This document shows positions 1 to 12,453 of a stretch of 64,000 bases of DNA, one piece after another (the first letter of the stretch is position 1; every line of letters starts with the position of its first letter). The notes under the pieces were generated by a model, which was given only the letters and a program-made list of their open reading frames with translations, ran no database searches and was not told the DNA's origin. The stretch comes from Gorsachius magnificus (taxonomy: Eukaryota > Chordata > Aves > Pelecaniformes > Ardeidae): contig CM067095.1 of NCBI GenBank assembly GCA_034008185.1, forward strand, positions 1,286,610 to 1,350,609. Direction: 5' to 3'. Both the position numbers and the translations under genes were made by a program.

Positions 1-3000
1 ACCGGCGTGGGGCCGTGGTCATTAACTGTTCCCTCCGGCAACGTGTCAAACTCGTGCATTTTGCAGTTTTATATCCAGAGGGTTTGAAGGTTGCTTGGAC
101 GGGCAGTTTTTCAATCACGGAGTGGAAGCAAACTTGATTTTTTTTTTCCCCCTGAAGCCGAAGAGGGCAGGACAGGTCGTGCCAGGATCCATTGCAGGGG
201 AATTCCAATCCCCGGGTGCAAGCCTGCAGCTTTTCTCAGCATTTATTTGTACCCCAGGTTTAGCGTTTGTCCGTGCCGTGTGCGAGGTTTGCTTTCGCGC
301 GTGTGCGCGCTGGTTTATGCGCGGCGTCAGCGTTTGTGTGTGCTTTGTGTGCGTGTTTGTAAACGGAGCTGCGTGCGCGCATTCCCCCGGGTGAGGGAAA
401 CCTGGGATGAGTCGATGCCAGGGCTGGCAGAGGTCAGAATACGATGCACTCGCGCACGCTCTGAGTGCACTTAAGTACGTCCTGCCGTTCCTGTGAGCGC
501 TGACTGATACCCTTCAATCCCTTTAAACGTGTTCCGAGGCCCCTCCGGGCCTGAGCGCAGGGGTTTGCCTGCATCCGATGCGGAGCGAAGCATCCCTGCC
601 TCCTCTCTGGCGTTCCTTCCTTCCGAGGAGTGAGTTTCTCCTGCCATCTGTATAAGATTTAAATGTTTAATTCTGCACTGCTCTGCTTCACAGGATGACA
701 GATGATATCACAGAGAGTAACGAGCCTGAAGTAGATTTATTCACGCGCCCTATACTAACACCGTCCCATCAGGATAACGGTGCAAAACGGCACGCCGGGA
801 CGGAGGCATCCATCCTGCTGCTCTGGGACCCGTGGCAAGTCTGATAACAAATAGGGGCTCTGCTCTGTGCATGGCTAACACTAACGACCTCCCTCTTGAG
901 GGGAACGGTCACACAGGAGATGATAAAATGCTTTAAAAATTGAAAACATTTCTAATCTATTACCAGCAGCACGCGTAGTTTGAGATTAAGAGCATTAAGC
1001 AGCGTTTAGCTCGGTTCCCTCCGTGGGATGCTGCTGTCTACAGAGCGAGCAAGCCAAGGGCCAGGAACCCGCTGCATCCCTTGCTCCTCCTCGGCAGCGC
1101 TGGTGGAGGATAAATACATTTATTGGTGATGGATCCCGATGGGATCTGGCTCTCCGCGGCTCGTTTGTGTCGTAGCCAAGCAGAGAGGTTGCGTTTTGCT
1201 GCCTCCTCTACTTCTGGCAGTATTATCCGGGGTGCGAGCGCGTGCTTGGCCGAAAGGGAGGGGGCAGAAATCCCTTCCCCACGCCGCCTCCACCCAGCTC
1301 CTCTCGCCAAAGTGGTTCAAATCAGCTTCCAACCGCAGGGTTACCCGGAGGTAAAGCACAGGAGCGGCAGCTCCTGCTTAATGAGGTTGTGTGAGGATTC
1401 ATTAGTAAGCAAGGGTAAAGTGCCCGGAGGGCAGTGAGAGATAAATAAATGCAAATTATTCCTAATAAAAACTAGGCAACGGGAGCATGCCTCAGTCTGC
1501 TGCGTTTTCCCGATCTTGCCCTACAGCAGAGACAAGAGGGCGCAGAGGGGCACCGCTCCCGCGCTCGGCCCGGTGGGACGTGTTTAGCCCGGCATCCCAA
1601 GGGAACAGCCTCGCGCTCTGCCCATTGCCTGCTCCGACCTGCGGGGCTCTGGGGGGGGCTCTGGCCCCGCTCCCCGCCCGGGGGCCGGAGCGGAGCAGGG
1701 TGGGGGGCACGTCCCGGCCGAGCACACAGGCATTCCTCTGCAGCATCCGCGCGGAGGCTGACATTGCGCAGCACCTCCTTAACGCTACGCTACTAAGCAG
1801 TGAGAGGCAATATGGAAAACAAATAGAGTAATTAATGGCCATTGCTGCCGCTGCCTTTATCCACTGACTATTCCAGAAGGAGCAATCTTGCAGAAGCCAG
1901 CCCCTGCCTTCGCAGTGCCGGTGCATTAGGCACCCTGAGCCTCAGGAGGGGAACGAGCGCTGCAGCTCTGGCTCCCGGAGAAGCACGATGGCTCCTCTGC
2001 GTCTCTACGCATTCCTCCAGCTTCCCCCGAGCACCCTTAAGGGAGGTGCTTCAGCCGCTTCTGACAGGTAAGGCACTGCAGGTAGTTTATCATCCCCGCA
2101 TTCCTCTCTGAAACGAGCTGACGTGATGATGAGGCTAAGTTTTAATTAGGAAAGAAACGGTAATTAAATTATCAAAAATATTATTCTCCACCAAACATTG
2201 GTACTCGAATGCTCTGACCAGCGATGGCGACGTCCTCTGCGGGAAGAGATAAGACCAGAGCTGAAAGTCGTGCGATGTCTTAAGTCGTGCATGAGAAAAC
2301 TCAGGCTTGGCTGGTGAGGGTCCTGCAGTTTGCAACTGCACCGCACTGTTCCTCTCACCGCTATAAGAAAAATGTTTTTCAGACGTTTTCCTCTCCACAT
2401 TTTCTTAAACTGACATGCCACATAAAAACGCCGTGTCCGCTGCCTCTCTCCTCCCTCAGCCCCTGCCCTGCCAGGCTGCCGGTTCCTTACCCGAGGCTGC
2501 TGTCTCCTCCACGCTGCCCCAGAGCCAGGCAGATGTGCCCCAGGGGTGCTCACCGAGCCTCCTGCCATCTCCCAAACTTCAAAAGGGTCCCGCGGGGGCC
2601 ATTCAGCGGGGGCTCGGGGGCTGCCGCAGGGGCAGCAGGTCGAGGAGGCCACGCTGGGGACGGCAGGAAATGTCCTCCTCCTCCTCCTCGGCAGCGCCTG
2701 GCCGGGCTCCTGGCTCGGCTTAATACTCCAGGAGGAGGAAATATGTGTTCCTTTGAAATTGGCTGGAATGGTTTTAGCAGTATTTTTTTATCAAAATAAA
2801 TTGTGAAGAAGTAGCGAATCTAATTCAGTTGACGGTAACATCAGAATGCATTCTTCTGGCCCCTCGCTAATTCGATTGCCAGCCATGCAGGACATTCTCC
2901 AGTACAGATCATCTCATAAAAACTGGGGCCCGAAGCCTGGGCAGATGCTGATTTATGTGGCTACGTTGGCTTTGGTGGGCCAGTACTGGTGGCCCTCGCC

Positions 3001-3951
3001 GGACCTCCTGCCGCTCTGGTTTAACCAGGCTTGCTCCCCAAAGGCAAAAAGCACCCTGGTCCAGGAGCTGCTGGCTTATGATGGATTTACCGTGGGCCTG
3101 ATCCAGCTCATCTGGACATCTGCGGGAGGCCAAGCAGCCCACGTGTGTTCCACGAGCAGCGCAGGGACCCATCCTGCCCAAGCTCCACCCCACAGGGCTT
3201 TCGATTCTTGCAAGCGGCTTCTGTGCAACACCGGGCTGGAAAGACAAACACGACGTGTTTGCCCAAATTATGAAGTGAGGCTGCAGGAAGGAAAAAAAAA
3301 AAAAATCTTCTGAAACGGTCGTGCCTGTCTCTGCTGCTGCCAAGCAGCGCGCGCGCCCCTCCGAGCATCCAGCAGTGCACGTATCCTGCACGGCACGTTC
3401 CGGAGCACCCTCCCTCCAGGGCACAGCTGGACACTGGTGAGAACCACTCTGATTTGCTGCCCTGCCCATTCCGTGGGGAATTAAAAGAAGCCAGAAAGGA
3501 TCCCCTGCAAATTCCCTTTTTTCTCCCCAAAAGAATGGTCCGTGTACATCAGGACAGATCCTAGTCATAATCCTCTCCCGTAACAGGCTAACAGCTACCA
3601 ATGTCGGGTACCATCTGGGCTGCAAGGCAATATTCTGCCCTGCGGCTGCCGTAAATGGGGATCCTGGCTTTTGAACGGGAATGGGACAACGCTGTGAAAC
3701 GCTACAGCTCAGACCCCGCTGGCGTGCAGCCCACCACAGCCCCCGGTGCTTTTCCCCTTGTAGCCCAGTCGTGCTCTGCATTCCCGCGCCGCAGCGAGCC
3801 GGTCCCCTGACCCACCAGCCGGGCGGACGCCTTGGCAGCGTCGCTCTCCTTAATAGCCCTTAAGGGTCACGAACAGCAACAGTAAAGATCTACGCCGTGA
3901 GCGACGCCAAACGCCGCGCTGCAGGTGAGCTGCTGCGCTGGTGGTTCACGT
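1..3951. other. GC-rich stretch without a recognised gene
   Basis: No frame here shows protein motifs that I recognise. The segment 260-370 is rich in alternating GT/GC (for example GTGTGCGCGC), a possible Z-DNA tract. AT-rich islands at about 1440-1480, 1800-1865, 2125-2215 and 2735-2880 stand out from the CpG-rich background and contain TAAT/ATTA homeodomain-type cores. They look like conserved non-coding elements, but I cannot test conservation. Confidence 0.4.
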
Positions 3952-4060
3952 AGAATCATAGAATCATAGAATCACTTTGGTTGGAAAAGCCCTTCAAGAT
4001 CATCGAGTCCAACCTTTAACCTAACCCTGCCATCCCACCACTAAACCCTGTCCCTAAACA
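3952..4060 (-). mobile_element. CR1 3'-end fragment
   Basis: The minus strand ends ...GTTGGACTCGATGATCTTGA, then the AAAGTGATTC/TATGATTCTATGATTC tail, the signature of avian CR1 LINE 3' ends. Only about 110 bases are present, so it is a strongly 5'-truncated copy. Confidence 0.85.
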
Positions 4061-7000
4061 TATTGCAAGCTGGGGAGGTTCATCACCTGCCTGCGGCCGT
4101 ACGAAGCTTTTAACGTGCTACAGATGCCAGGCAAGGTCATAAGACAACAACCCAAAGCCAAGAGGCATCCCAGCAGGTTACACCCTCCCTCCAGCCTCTC
4201 CCAGTTTGATAGAAGCCAGCGGCAATCCTGCCTGCTCTCCGCATGGGCCACCAGGAGCTCTGAAGGGCACCTTCCCTGTTGGCTTGGGGATTGCTGCCCA
4301 GAGGAAGAGTTTTGCCTTGGGGGTTACTCACAGAAATGGTGGTTTTGGGCCCATTCCTACAGATCACCCTTCTCTGCCAGGCCGTTGCACGCCGAGCCCT
4401 CCGTCCGGACCAAACCCCTGCAACGCTCCCGGCTCCGGGGTTAACTGATGAAACCTTGAAGGATTAATTTCACAGTGTTAATCTGCAGGTCCAAAATTCC
4501 ATACACAAGTGATTTCTTCATTTTCAATGACAGAAATATTCCAGTATTTCAGCGTCAGCTAGTGGGCCACCCAGGGGAGGGTGCGGGGTCTGCTCGGGGG
4601 GCGGCAGCCCCGGGGTGATGCCGGATGCGCCCGGCGCGGTGGGAGCAGGTTGGCAGCCGGAGGGTGCGGGGCTCCAGCGCTGCTTGGCTGAAATTCCCCC
4701 CGAGAGCCAGCGAGGCTGCCTGCGACGAGCCAGCCTGCTTAGAAAACCTCTAAAATACGCTCCTTGGAAACAGTCCTGGTTACGTGGGAAATGCTTTCTA
4801 GTTACTTCTCTTCCCTGGCTTTTCCTACTCAAAGCCTATTTGCACACAAACGGGCATTTGCCGCCCTGGCTGATCGTTCACCCGAGTCCAATATCGCCCG
4901 TCTGGTCTCCGGGCTGGCCCTAGGCACCTGATGCCACCGCAGACGACAGCAGTGTCAGCTGGAAGCTGCACGGTAGCAGAAGGTTCGGACGTCGTGGTTG
5001 CCCATGGCCGAGCCGCCCTCGAGCCGCCGCCATCCCCGGTGCCGGGCGCATGCAGGGCGGCTCTGCCACGCTCTGAGACCAGCAGCTACGCAGCACGGGG
5101 AGCCAGGCACCAGCGTCCCACCCAGGACCAGCACACGTGCCCCCAGCAGCGCTGCCGTCAGGATGTCCCCTTTCCTCCAGCCTGGCAGCTGGGGCTCGGG
5201 CCGGGCAGCGCGGAGCCGAGGTGTGTGGCTCAGCATCCCCTGGGTGCTGCTGGCTCGGCCCTGCTCAGCCGCTGCCGCCGTCTTGAGGGAGGCAGGAGCC
5301 CCCCGGCCAGCGGGAGGGGACGCCTTCTGCCTGCAGCACCGGCCCTCGTGCCCACGGACAAGGAGGTGTGGAAGGAGGCTCATCCCCATCGGCTGCGGAT
5401 GGAGGAACCAAGACACGGGGGAACGCCCGGCTGCCCCAGCCTCCTGCAGTGTCCCAGCCCTCCTTTCCCCCTACCTGGACATTGCGTTTAAAACCTTCGT
5501 GGGAAAGAAAAGTCCTCGCTCCGAGCCCGCTGAGGAAACCAGAAGGGAAATCACGCTGCTCTGCCCGAGCCAGCCATTATACCGTTAATTTTTCTACTTG
5601 GCTGCATTGCTCTCTATTTCAGTGAGAGAAAACAACTCGCCCTGCAAAACAAAACCAACCTGGTGCTTTCCACCTCCTGTGACAGCAGAGTGGTGCCGTG
5701 GGCTGCTCCTCCACCACGGCCGTCCTGCGCCGGGGCCCCCCAGGTGCTGCAGATCGAGCCCTTGCACGGGCAAACCCCACCGGGAACACGGGGTGAAGCA
5801 GCGGGAGCTCGTTACCGGCTTGGGAACAAAATGGCATAGAGTTGATTTGTACTTCGATCACATCAAAGGGGCCCTTGGCCGAATTCTTCTCCCCTGGAAG
5901 AGAAGAAGGGGAAAGATTGGTTCCTATTAATAGCCTTGCAACCCACAAGATCCAAGCCTCACAAGAAGCCATGAAAGACTGCGGCATCTGATTCTCTGAA
6001 TAAATGAGGCAATTTTGGAAGAAGCGTGTGCTCAGCAGCCTTAATTACTGCTTTCTCCAGCTTGAGATGACAGTGATAACTTACTTTGGCATCAGTAGCG
6101 CCCAGGTCCCAGAGGAGCTGCTCAGCACTGCCGTGCCCGGCACGGGGGGGTGCGCTGCCGCTCCCCTAAACTTCCTGATTTTGCAGCAAACGTCCCCAGG
6201 GCTGGCACGGAAGGAGGGCAAGGAGCACCCCAGCAAGCTGATGGGCCATCAAAGCGGGGCACAGCTGACTCCAGGGACGCCGAGGGACTGGTGCTGGTGG
6301 CAGGGCAAGGGGATGCTCGGGAAATGATCCGTACCAGGGAGGGAGCCAGCAGGGAGCAGGACCGTGCAGTGTGGTCCTGCCCCCCTAACAAGGCAAAGCC
6401 ACCGGGGAGCTCTCTGCTGCGGGGAGGCTGCCCGTTTTGGGGACATCTGCTGCCCATCTGCAGGCACCTGACAGCACCCCTAAGAGGGTTTCTCTCCCAT
6501 CGGCTGCAGGAGGGGGCGAAGGGGCGAAGCCTGCGGGTGCACCATCCATGGGCACTCGCCTCAGCTTAGCAGGAGAGCAGGCAGGCATCTGCCCCTGCTC
6601 CCAGCGCACGCCCTGGGAGCCCACAGAATTATGGCAGCTTTCCCTTAAGCAGATTTTCAGGCTGTAGGTGCCAGGTTTAACCCAGACACCAAAAGTACGG
6701 GTGGCAGCAGATGCCTCGGGCAGGCGGCGATGGCCGTGCCATCACCCGGCATGCAGATGCTGGGGGCTGGGTTGCCCTTCGCGTGCCAGGTCTGAGGCCA
6801 CCAGAGCTGCTGGCCACGCTGGTTCTGCCCTCGTGCTGGCACCCGAGCCCGTGGCCAGCCGGCCAGGAGTGACACCGCAGGGAAGGTCCATGGGGGGGAG
6901 GAGCCGACGGCCGCAAAGCTGAGCTGCTGCACTGTGCATAACAACGACGCAGAAGGATTTGCCGGATCATAACCCATCCTATCTGCGGTCCCCATATGCC

Positions 7001-8079
7001 AACAATTCATCTACCCTCTCGGTGCCCTTGCAAAGCAAAGCAGTAAATTACCATCATTTCACAGATGAGGAAACGCAGCTCCAATGAAGCCACCTTGCCC
7101 AGGGGCGCACGGGAGCCTGCCCGTGGATGGGGGACGGCTGCGGCATCCTGAAGGCAGCCTGCCCGGGGAAAAGGGACAATTCACAGAGAGATTTGCATGT
7201 CAAAAAAGCACAGAGAAGAAACCATCCCTGACCTCAAAAGCATCTTCCTGCTCAAATGCACTCCCATGGATTTAAGCGTCTTTAGCTCAGCTTGACCCCT
7301 GGTGCTGGAGAAAAGCACCGCTCCTGCAGGACGATTCAGTTTGTCCTCTGAGAGGAGCAGTCGTTACCATGCACCGCACTAAGAGCAAATCCAACCCAGA
7401 TGGGATGCAGGAAAGATGCTTGTTTCAATTAAACACTCAAAGCAATGAGCTCCTTTCTGCTTGGGCAGGGCAGAGCAGGACTAAATGCCTCCCAGCCACG
7501 CACAGGAAAATGCGAGCTATTAATGCCTGTTGTTGCGGAGGCGCGTGCATCGCGGCTCAGCCAGTGACACCTCCCGTGCTGCTTTTCTCTGCGCGAGCGC
7601 TGCAGCGTGGCGGGCACGTTGCAGCCAGCAGCTGTACAGAGCACATAAACGGAGCATCGCCATCACCTACGCGCGCGTTTCGCGCCCAGCCAGGCTGCTG
7701 CAAGAGAGCCGGGGCGAACGCGGGTACCGAAATGCTGTTACTGCAGCAAGGGAAGGGCAGCGTGCGGATCTGCCGCCGTCCTTGTGCCGGCATCCTTGCA
7801 GCGGCCGCCATCCCCGCTGGAGGAGAGCTGCTGTCCTTCAGATACCAGATCAGTGTCAAAAGGGACTTTAACGGTTAAAGCGTCCTACTTCCCCGTTCAG
7901 CATGGCCTCTTCCTTCGGAGCTCATCTCCGCAGATAATGGACTTTGCCTTCTGACTTAATCTTCTGTAAATCTCTCTCCCTTAATTGCTTATCATCCGGA
8001 AACCTCGGAGTGAGCCAGGCCAGACACTCCCCCCTACGTGACACAGCCATCCTCTCCCTCCCTGCCGCCATCCTGCTGC
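4061..8079. other. Intergenic, no gene recognised
   Basis: GC-rich DNA with many chance open frames on both strands, none with recognisable domains or splice-flanked conserved exons. I see no RNA gene. Confidence 0.4.
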
Positions 8080-8378
8080 CAGCATGCACCCCAGCACACC
8101 CAGCATGCACCCCAGCATGCACCCCACCCGAACGCCAAGCCACGCAAACCCCAGCATGCTCCCAGCACACCCAGCATGCACCCAGCACACCCAGCATGCA
8201 CCCCAGCACCCACCCCAGCATGCTTTCAGCACACCCAGCATGCACCCAGCACACCCAGCATGTACCCCAGCAGACACCCCAGCATGCTTTCAGCACACGC
8301 AGCATGCACCCAACATGCCCAGCATGCACCCAGCACACCCAGCATACTCCCAGCACAGCCAGCATGCTCCCAGCACGC
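8080..8378. repeat. Minisatellite, about 21-bp unit
   Basis: About fourteen imperfect copies of CAGCATGCACCCAGCACACC-like units, each carrying the palindrome GCATGC. Variants include CAGCATGCTTTCAGCACACC. The unit length is near 21 bases, so several frames stay open on both strands, producing artefactual Pro/Cys-rich frames. Confidence 0.85.
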
Positions 8379-10859
8379 ACTCCTGCGCCCACTCGCCCCC
8401 ACGTGTGGCACATCACAGCCAAAATGTGCAGTGGCACGAGCGGCACCGGCAGAGAGCGGGGCTGGTTTTCAATCTGCTCCTCCGAAGATGCTTTTCATGA
8501 ACCAAATGCCAGGAGGGTTTTAGAGCTGCGCTGCCCGTAAGCGACGCTGCCGCGTTTGCCACCAGCCATCGCAGCGCTGTCGGAGAGGCACCCTGACAGC
8601 TCGGCAGCTCTCAACGGGAGCTGAAATCACAGCCCTCCCGCTCAGCCCCCAAAACGAAAGGGCACCGTTTCCCCCTCCCCACGCCCCAGCTTTTTTCCAC
8701 CCGTGGAAGAGCAGAGGAAGCCGTCGGGAAGGCAGCGCACGAATGCGCTGGCGTCAGTCAGGATCAGCAGGACCCAAACCACCCCTCAGGGCTCAAAGGC
8801 TGCCTGGGGTCTAACTCAGGGCACAAGCCCGAATCAAGGATTTGATGTTAATGGGAGCTGGTGTGTCTTTCAATTAAAAATGCCTCTTACGGCAGCTGTG
8901 AGCAGCATTTTGTCCTCCCGGCTGTCGAAGAAGCAATCCTGTCCTGCAGAGGGAAGACGTCACGCGGTGGGGAGGTTGCTAAGCGAGCGGTTCCCTCTTT
9001 ATGATTCATGACTTCATTACTCGGCTCCCTAAATGGATGTTACATATAAATGACATTTGCCTTAGGGCAAATGAGCGTCCCAAAATAGCGTGCACGTTTC
9101 CGTGGTGTTTGTACGGATTTCTGAAGCGGGTCCCCATTGTCTGCCGGGTCCGCAGCGGCGGGTGGCGGGGAATCGCTGCTTGCCGCTGCGCAGAACCCTT
9201 TGGCGGTGGGTCGGCCGGGGTGTGGGCGGGATGGGGAGTCCCAAAGCTGCACCCAGGGTCCCACCAGCGGGGCAGCCCCGGAGCGGCCCTGCGTGCAGGA
9301 TGGGGCGGGTGGGCTGAGGGCGGCCAGCGGGGGGGGGCATGAGATGTAGCGCAGGTTTCTCCCTTGCTCTGATCTCCTTTCTCTCCCCGCCGCGAATTTC
9401 TCCTCTCCTAACGCTTCGCCCAGTGTTTTTCCGCAGGCCAGATGTTAGGAGTGGAGGGGACAGCCCCAGGGGAAGAGCCTCCAGGGATGCTCGCAGACAC
9501 GGCCCCGCTTCTGCACAAGCCTCCCACCGCTGCGTGGCTCCTGACGCCCGCACAAGGCACCGCTCTACCCCAGGGACCCAATCCTGCTCCCGCCGCACCT
9601 CCCAGGCCCTCCGGCGCATGCAGAGGCTGCAGGGAGGTGGCAGAGGGGACAGCCACCGCTTCATAACCCCAGGCACCCGGGCACAGCCCTTGCACATGAG
9701 CTGCAGCCTCCCCCCGCGCAGCCACGGCTGCGCCCGGGCACCGGCAGGGACCGGCTGCTCACGTGGCCATTTCACCTAAAATTGCTTAAACTCAGCTCAG
9801 CGCGGGCTGCCTTTTTGGATGAGCTGAACCATACAGCAAAAAGGTACGGCACCAGCTCCCACATGTTACGCAAGGCACGAATTAAGAAATTAAACAAAAA
9901 GGCAAAAAGGTGGTTATGGAACTTTGTTTCCCATTTTCCCCCCTGATTTCATGAGAACATCCCCAGCAGCTGATCTTTGCAGCACCAGCGTAATCCGGTG
10001 ATATATTTTAATCCCATTATGTTGCCATGCGGTTGCTGGTAGCCCGCCTGGACTACGAGGAGCAGATGTTTCCTAATTGGCACTTCTGCTACCCGGGAGT
10101 TTACATCACTCAAAACAGTTTCTTTGCCTTCCGTGCTGACACTGAAAGCGAGACCCCACCGCCGGCTTTTGCAGCCTCAGACGCTAGGACGGCGTTGGCT
10201 GCTCCTACCCCCATTACCCACCTCGAGCTGCGGGTTTCCGTACAAAGGCGGCAGCGCTGGGACCAGGTCGGAGCGCGTGGGTGCAACGGATGGGTCGCGC
10301 CGTGTTTGCTGGCCAGCGCCGGGGTTTAACTGCCGGCTGCGGCGGGATGAGGAAGCGATCGGGGCTGCCCTGGCCGCTCGCCTGGAGGGAAAGACAACAT
10401 TTGCTTTTTTTTAATTTTTTTTCCAGATGTATTTGGGTAAAGCCGCTCGATGCAAAGCCCCGTGCAAATGGCACAAGGGTGCCTGCAGCCCCTGCGCGGG
10501 GGGCGGCCGAGGGCTGAGCGCTGCAGCCGTGCGCAGGAGGCTCCTCACCCTCCGCCGCAGCCAATTCTTCATTTCCCAGCCCCTACCTTTGGCTTTTCAT
10601 ATTACTGAAGCGTTTTGGTTTTGCCCTGAGTGTCTCATAAACAAGCTTTGGGAAAACCAAGCAGCGCGACCGACCGCAGCGCGTGGGGCAGGAGCAGCGC
10701 CGCTGAGCCCTGATGCTGCCGTGATCCCCTGATACGTTTTAATCCCATTATGTCTCCATGTGGCTGTTTCCAATTTGGCCTTTGACGAAGTGATGTTTCT
10801 TAATTAGCATTTCTACTGGACAGGTGTTTCACTTGCTGCAAGAAGCCTAGGAAGCCGTC
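8379..10859. other. Intergenic with a diverged local duplication
   Basis: No gene is recognised. Two related AT-rich segments occur at about 9990-10115 and 10722-10838 (see findings). Both contain TTTTAATCCCATTATGT and a later GATGTTTC-TAATT-GCA block. Another AT-rich island lies at 8995-9075. Confidence 0.4.
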
Positions 10860-10970
10860 AAGCTTCCTTTCCTTCCTTCCTTTTTCTCCCTCTTCAAGCT
10901 TCCTTTCCTTCCTTCCTTTTTCTTCCTCTTCAAGCTTCCTTTCCTTCCGTCCTTTTTCTCCCTCTTTGCA
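10860..10970. repeat. 36-bp polypyrimidine tandem repeat, 3 copies
   Basis: The unit begins AAGCTTCCTTTCCTTCCTTC and ends CTCCCTCTTC. Copies start at 10860, 10896 and 10932, so the period is exactly 36. The plus strand is almost pure pyrimidine apart from the AAG. Confidence 0.9.
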
Positions 10971-12268
10971 CTGACCTTAGGAACGAAATCCAGAACAGGA
11001 GCCTGGCATTCTGCACAAGAGCATCCGTCAGCTCCGGCCCTCTGCGTCCTGCGCAGCGCAGGGCCCTGGGTGCCACGAGGCGATCAAGGCGCGTTTGTCT
11101 TACCGGTTGCTGGCCAGGGCTCGGTATTGCCTCTGCCTATAAATACCAGGGGTCTCCTCCGCTGACCCTCACGGATGGGAGAAGCCGTGCTCCGGGCTGG
11201 CACCAGCCCCATGACGGCGCCCGGCACCCATCAGCCCCAGCCGAGTTCCCCTCCACTTGTAACCCTGTGTTTCGGCTGCGGCAGTCAGAGCCTGAAATGG
11301 AAAAACCACCAGAGCCCCACACCCCCTTCACACACGGGCATTAAAAACCGAGTCGCTATAAATGGGTGATTTTATAAAGCCAAGCCCAAGCAGGGACATT
11401 CTGCTTGCTGGGGCCACGCGGCACGGTGCCAGCGCCCGGTGGGCCCCCTCCTGCTGCTCAGCACCGCCAGCCGGCACGGTGCCGGGCCACCACGGGGACC
11501 CACCGCCCAGCGCCTCCCCTCGCTCGCAGCAGCTGCTTTTTCTCCCCAGATGTTTTCTGTAATCGGAAGAGAGGGAAAACCAAGGCGGCAGCAGCAGCCG
11601 TTGGGAGCTCAGCATCCAGCCCCGCTGCTCCCCATCACCCCAGGGACATCAGGAACCCGGGGACATCAGGAACCCGACATCCCTCGCCGAAGCAAGGAGC
11701 GGCTCCTCTCTCGGCTGGAGAAGTAACGCCGGGTTATTTCACTCTCGTTCCAGCTTTCACATTAACCAGAGGTGAGATGACTTTTCCACATGCCAAAGCC
11801 GAGCACTGATAAATTGCAAACCTGCCCTGCAAGCCACAAGGCATCAATAATATACGCTGGGTTCCTGCTTATTTTTCCTGTCTTAAGCCTTCAGTATTTG
11901 GGGCTAGGGTCTGTGCGTGCAGGCACAAACATGAGGCTGGAGGCTCGATTAAACTTAAAGAAGAAAAAAAAAATCAAAGTCAAGACTCTCTGTAATCATG
12001 TGGCTCCAGAAGCTGGAGAATGAAACACAGCAATCATTCTGAAAGGACAAAAAAATCCATGAAAGCCGCAGTAAACCCCTAACAGTTGGCGAAGCGCCTT
12101 CAATACCTGCAGCATCCAGACCTCCCCCCGCTATAACTAAGAATAAATATTTCATGTTTTCAAGACTATTGGGTTTTCGCCAATGATTTCCCTGACCTCG
12201 GCGCGTCCCCCAGGGCCTCAGCGCCCTGCGCACAGAGCAGGATTCACCCCGCTGCTGCCACCGGGCTC
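10971..12268. other. Intergenic, no gene recognised
   Basis: GC-rich to about 11.7 kb, then AT-richer to about 12.2 kb. No coding motif, RNA gene or mobile element is recognised. Confidence 0.35.
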
Positions 12269-12453
12269 GGGGAAGGCGAAGGGAAGGGAAAGGGAAGGCG
12301 AAGGGAAGGCGAAGGGAAGGCGAAGGGAAGGGAAAGGGAAGGCGAAGGGAAGGCGAAGGGAAGGGAAAGGGAAGGCGAAGGGAAGGCGAAGGGAAGGGAA
12401 AGGGAAGGCGAAGGGAAGGCGAAGGGAAGGCGAAGAGAAGGCGAAGGGAAGGC
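12269..12453. repeat. Purine-rich GGGAAGGCGAA minisatellite
   Basis: An array of GAAGGGAAGGC (11 bp) units interleaved with GAAGGGAAGGGAAAGGGAAG-type units, forming a higher-order period. Over about 180 bases the plus strand is purine except for one C per unit. Such tracts can form triplex DNA and are prone to copy-number change. Confidence 0.88.

Noticed and set aside
2909..3781. 290-codon minus-strand open frame
   Set aside because: It lies in GC-rich DNA where long stop-free runs are common, contains an F-run from a poly-A tract, and shows no domain or family motif.
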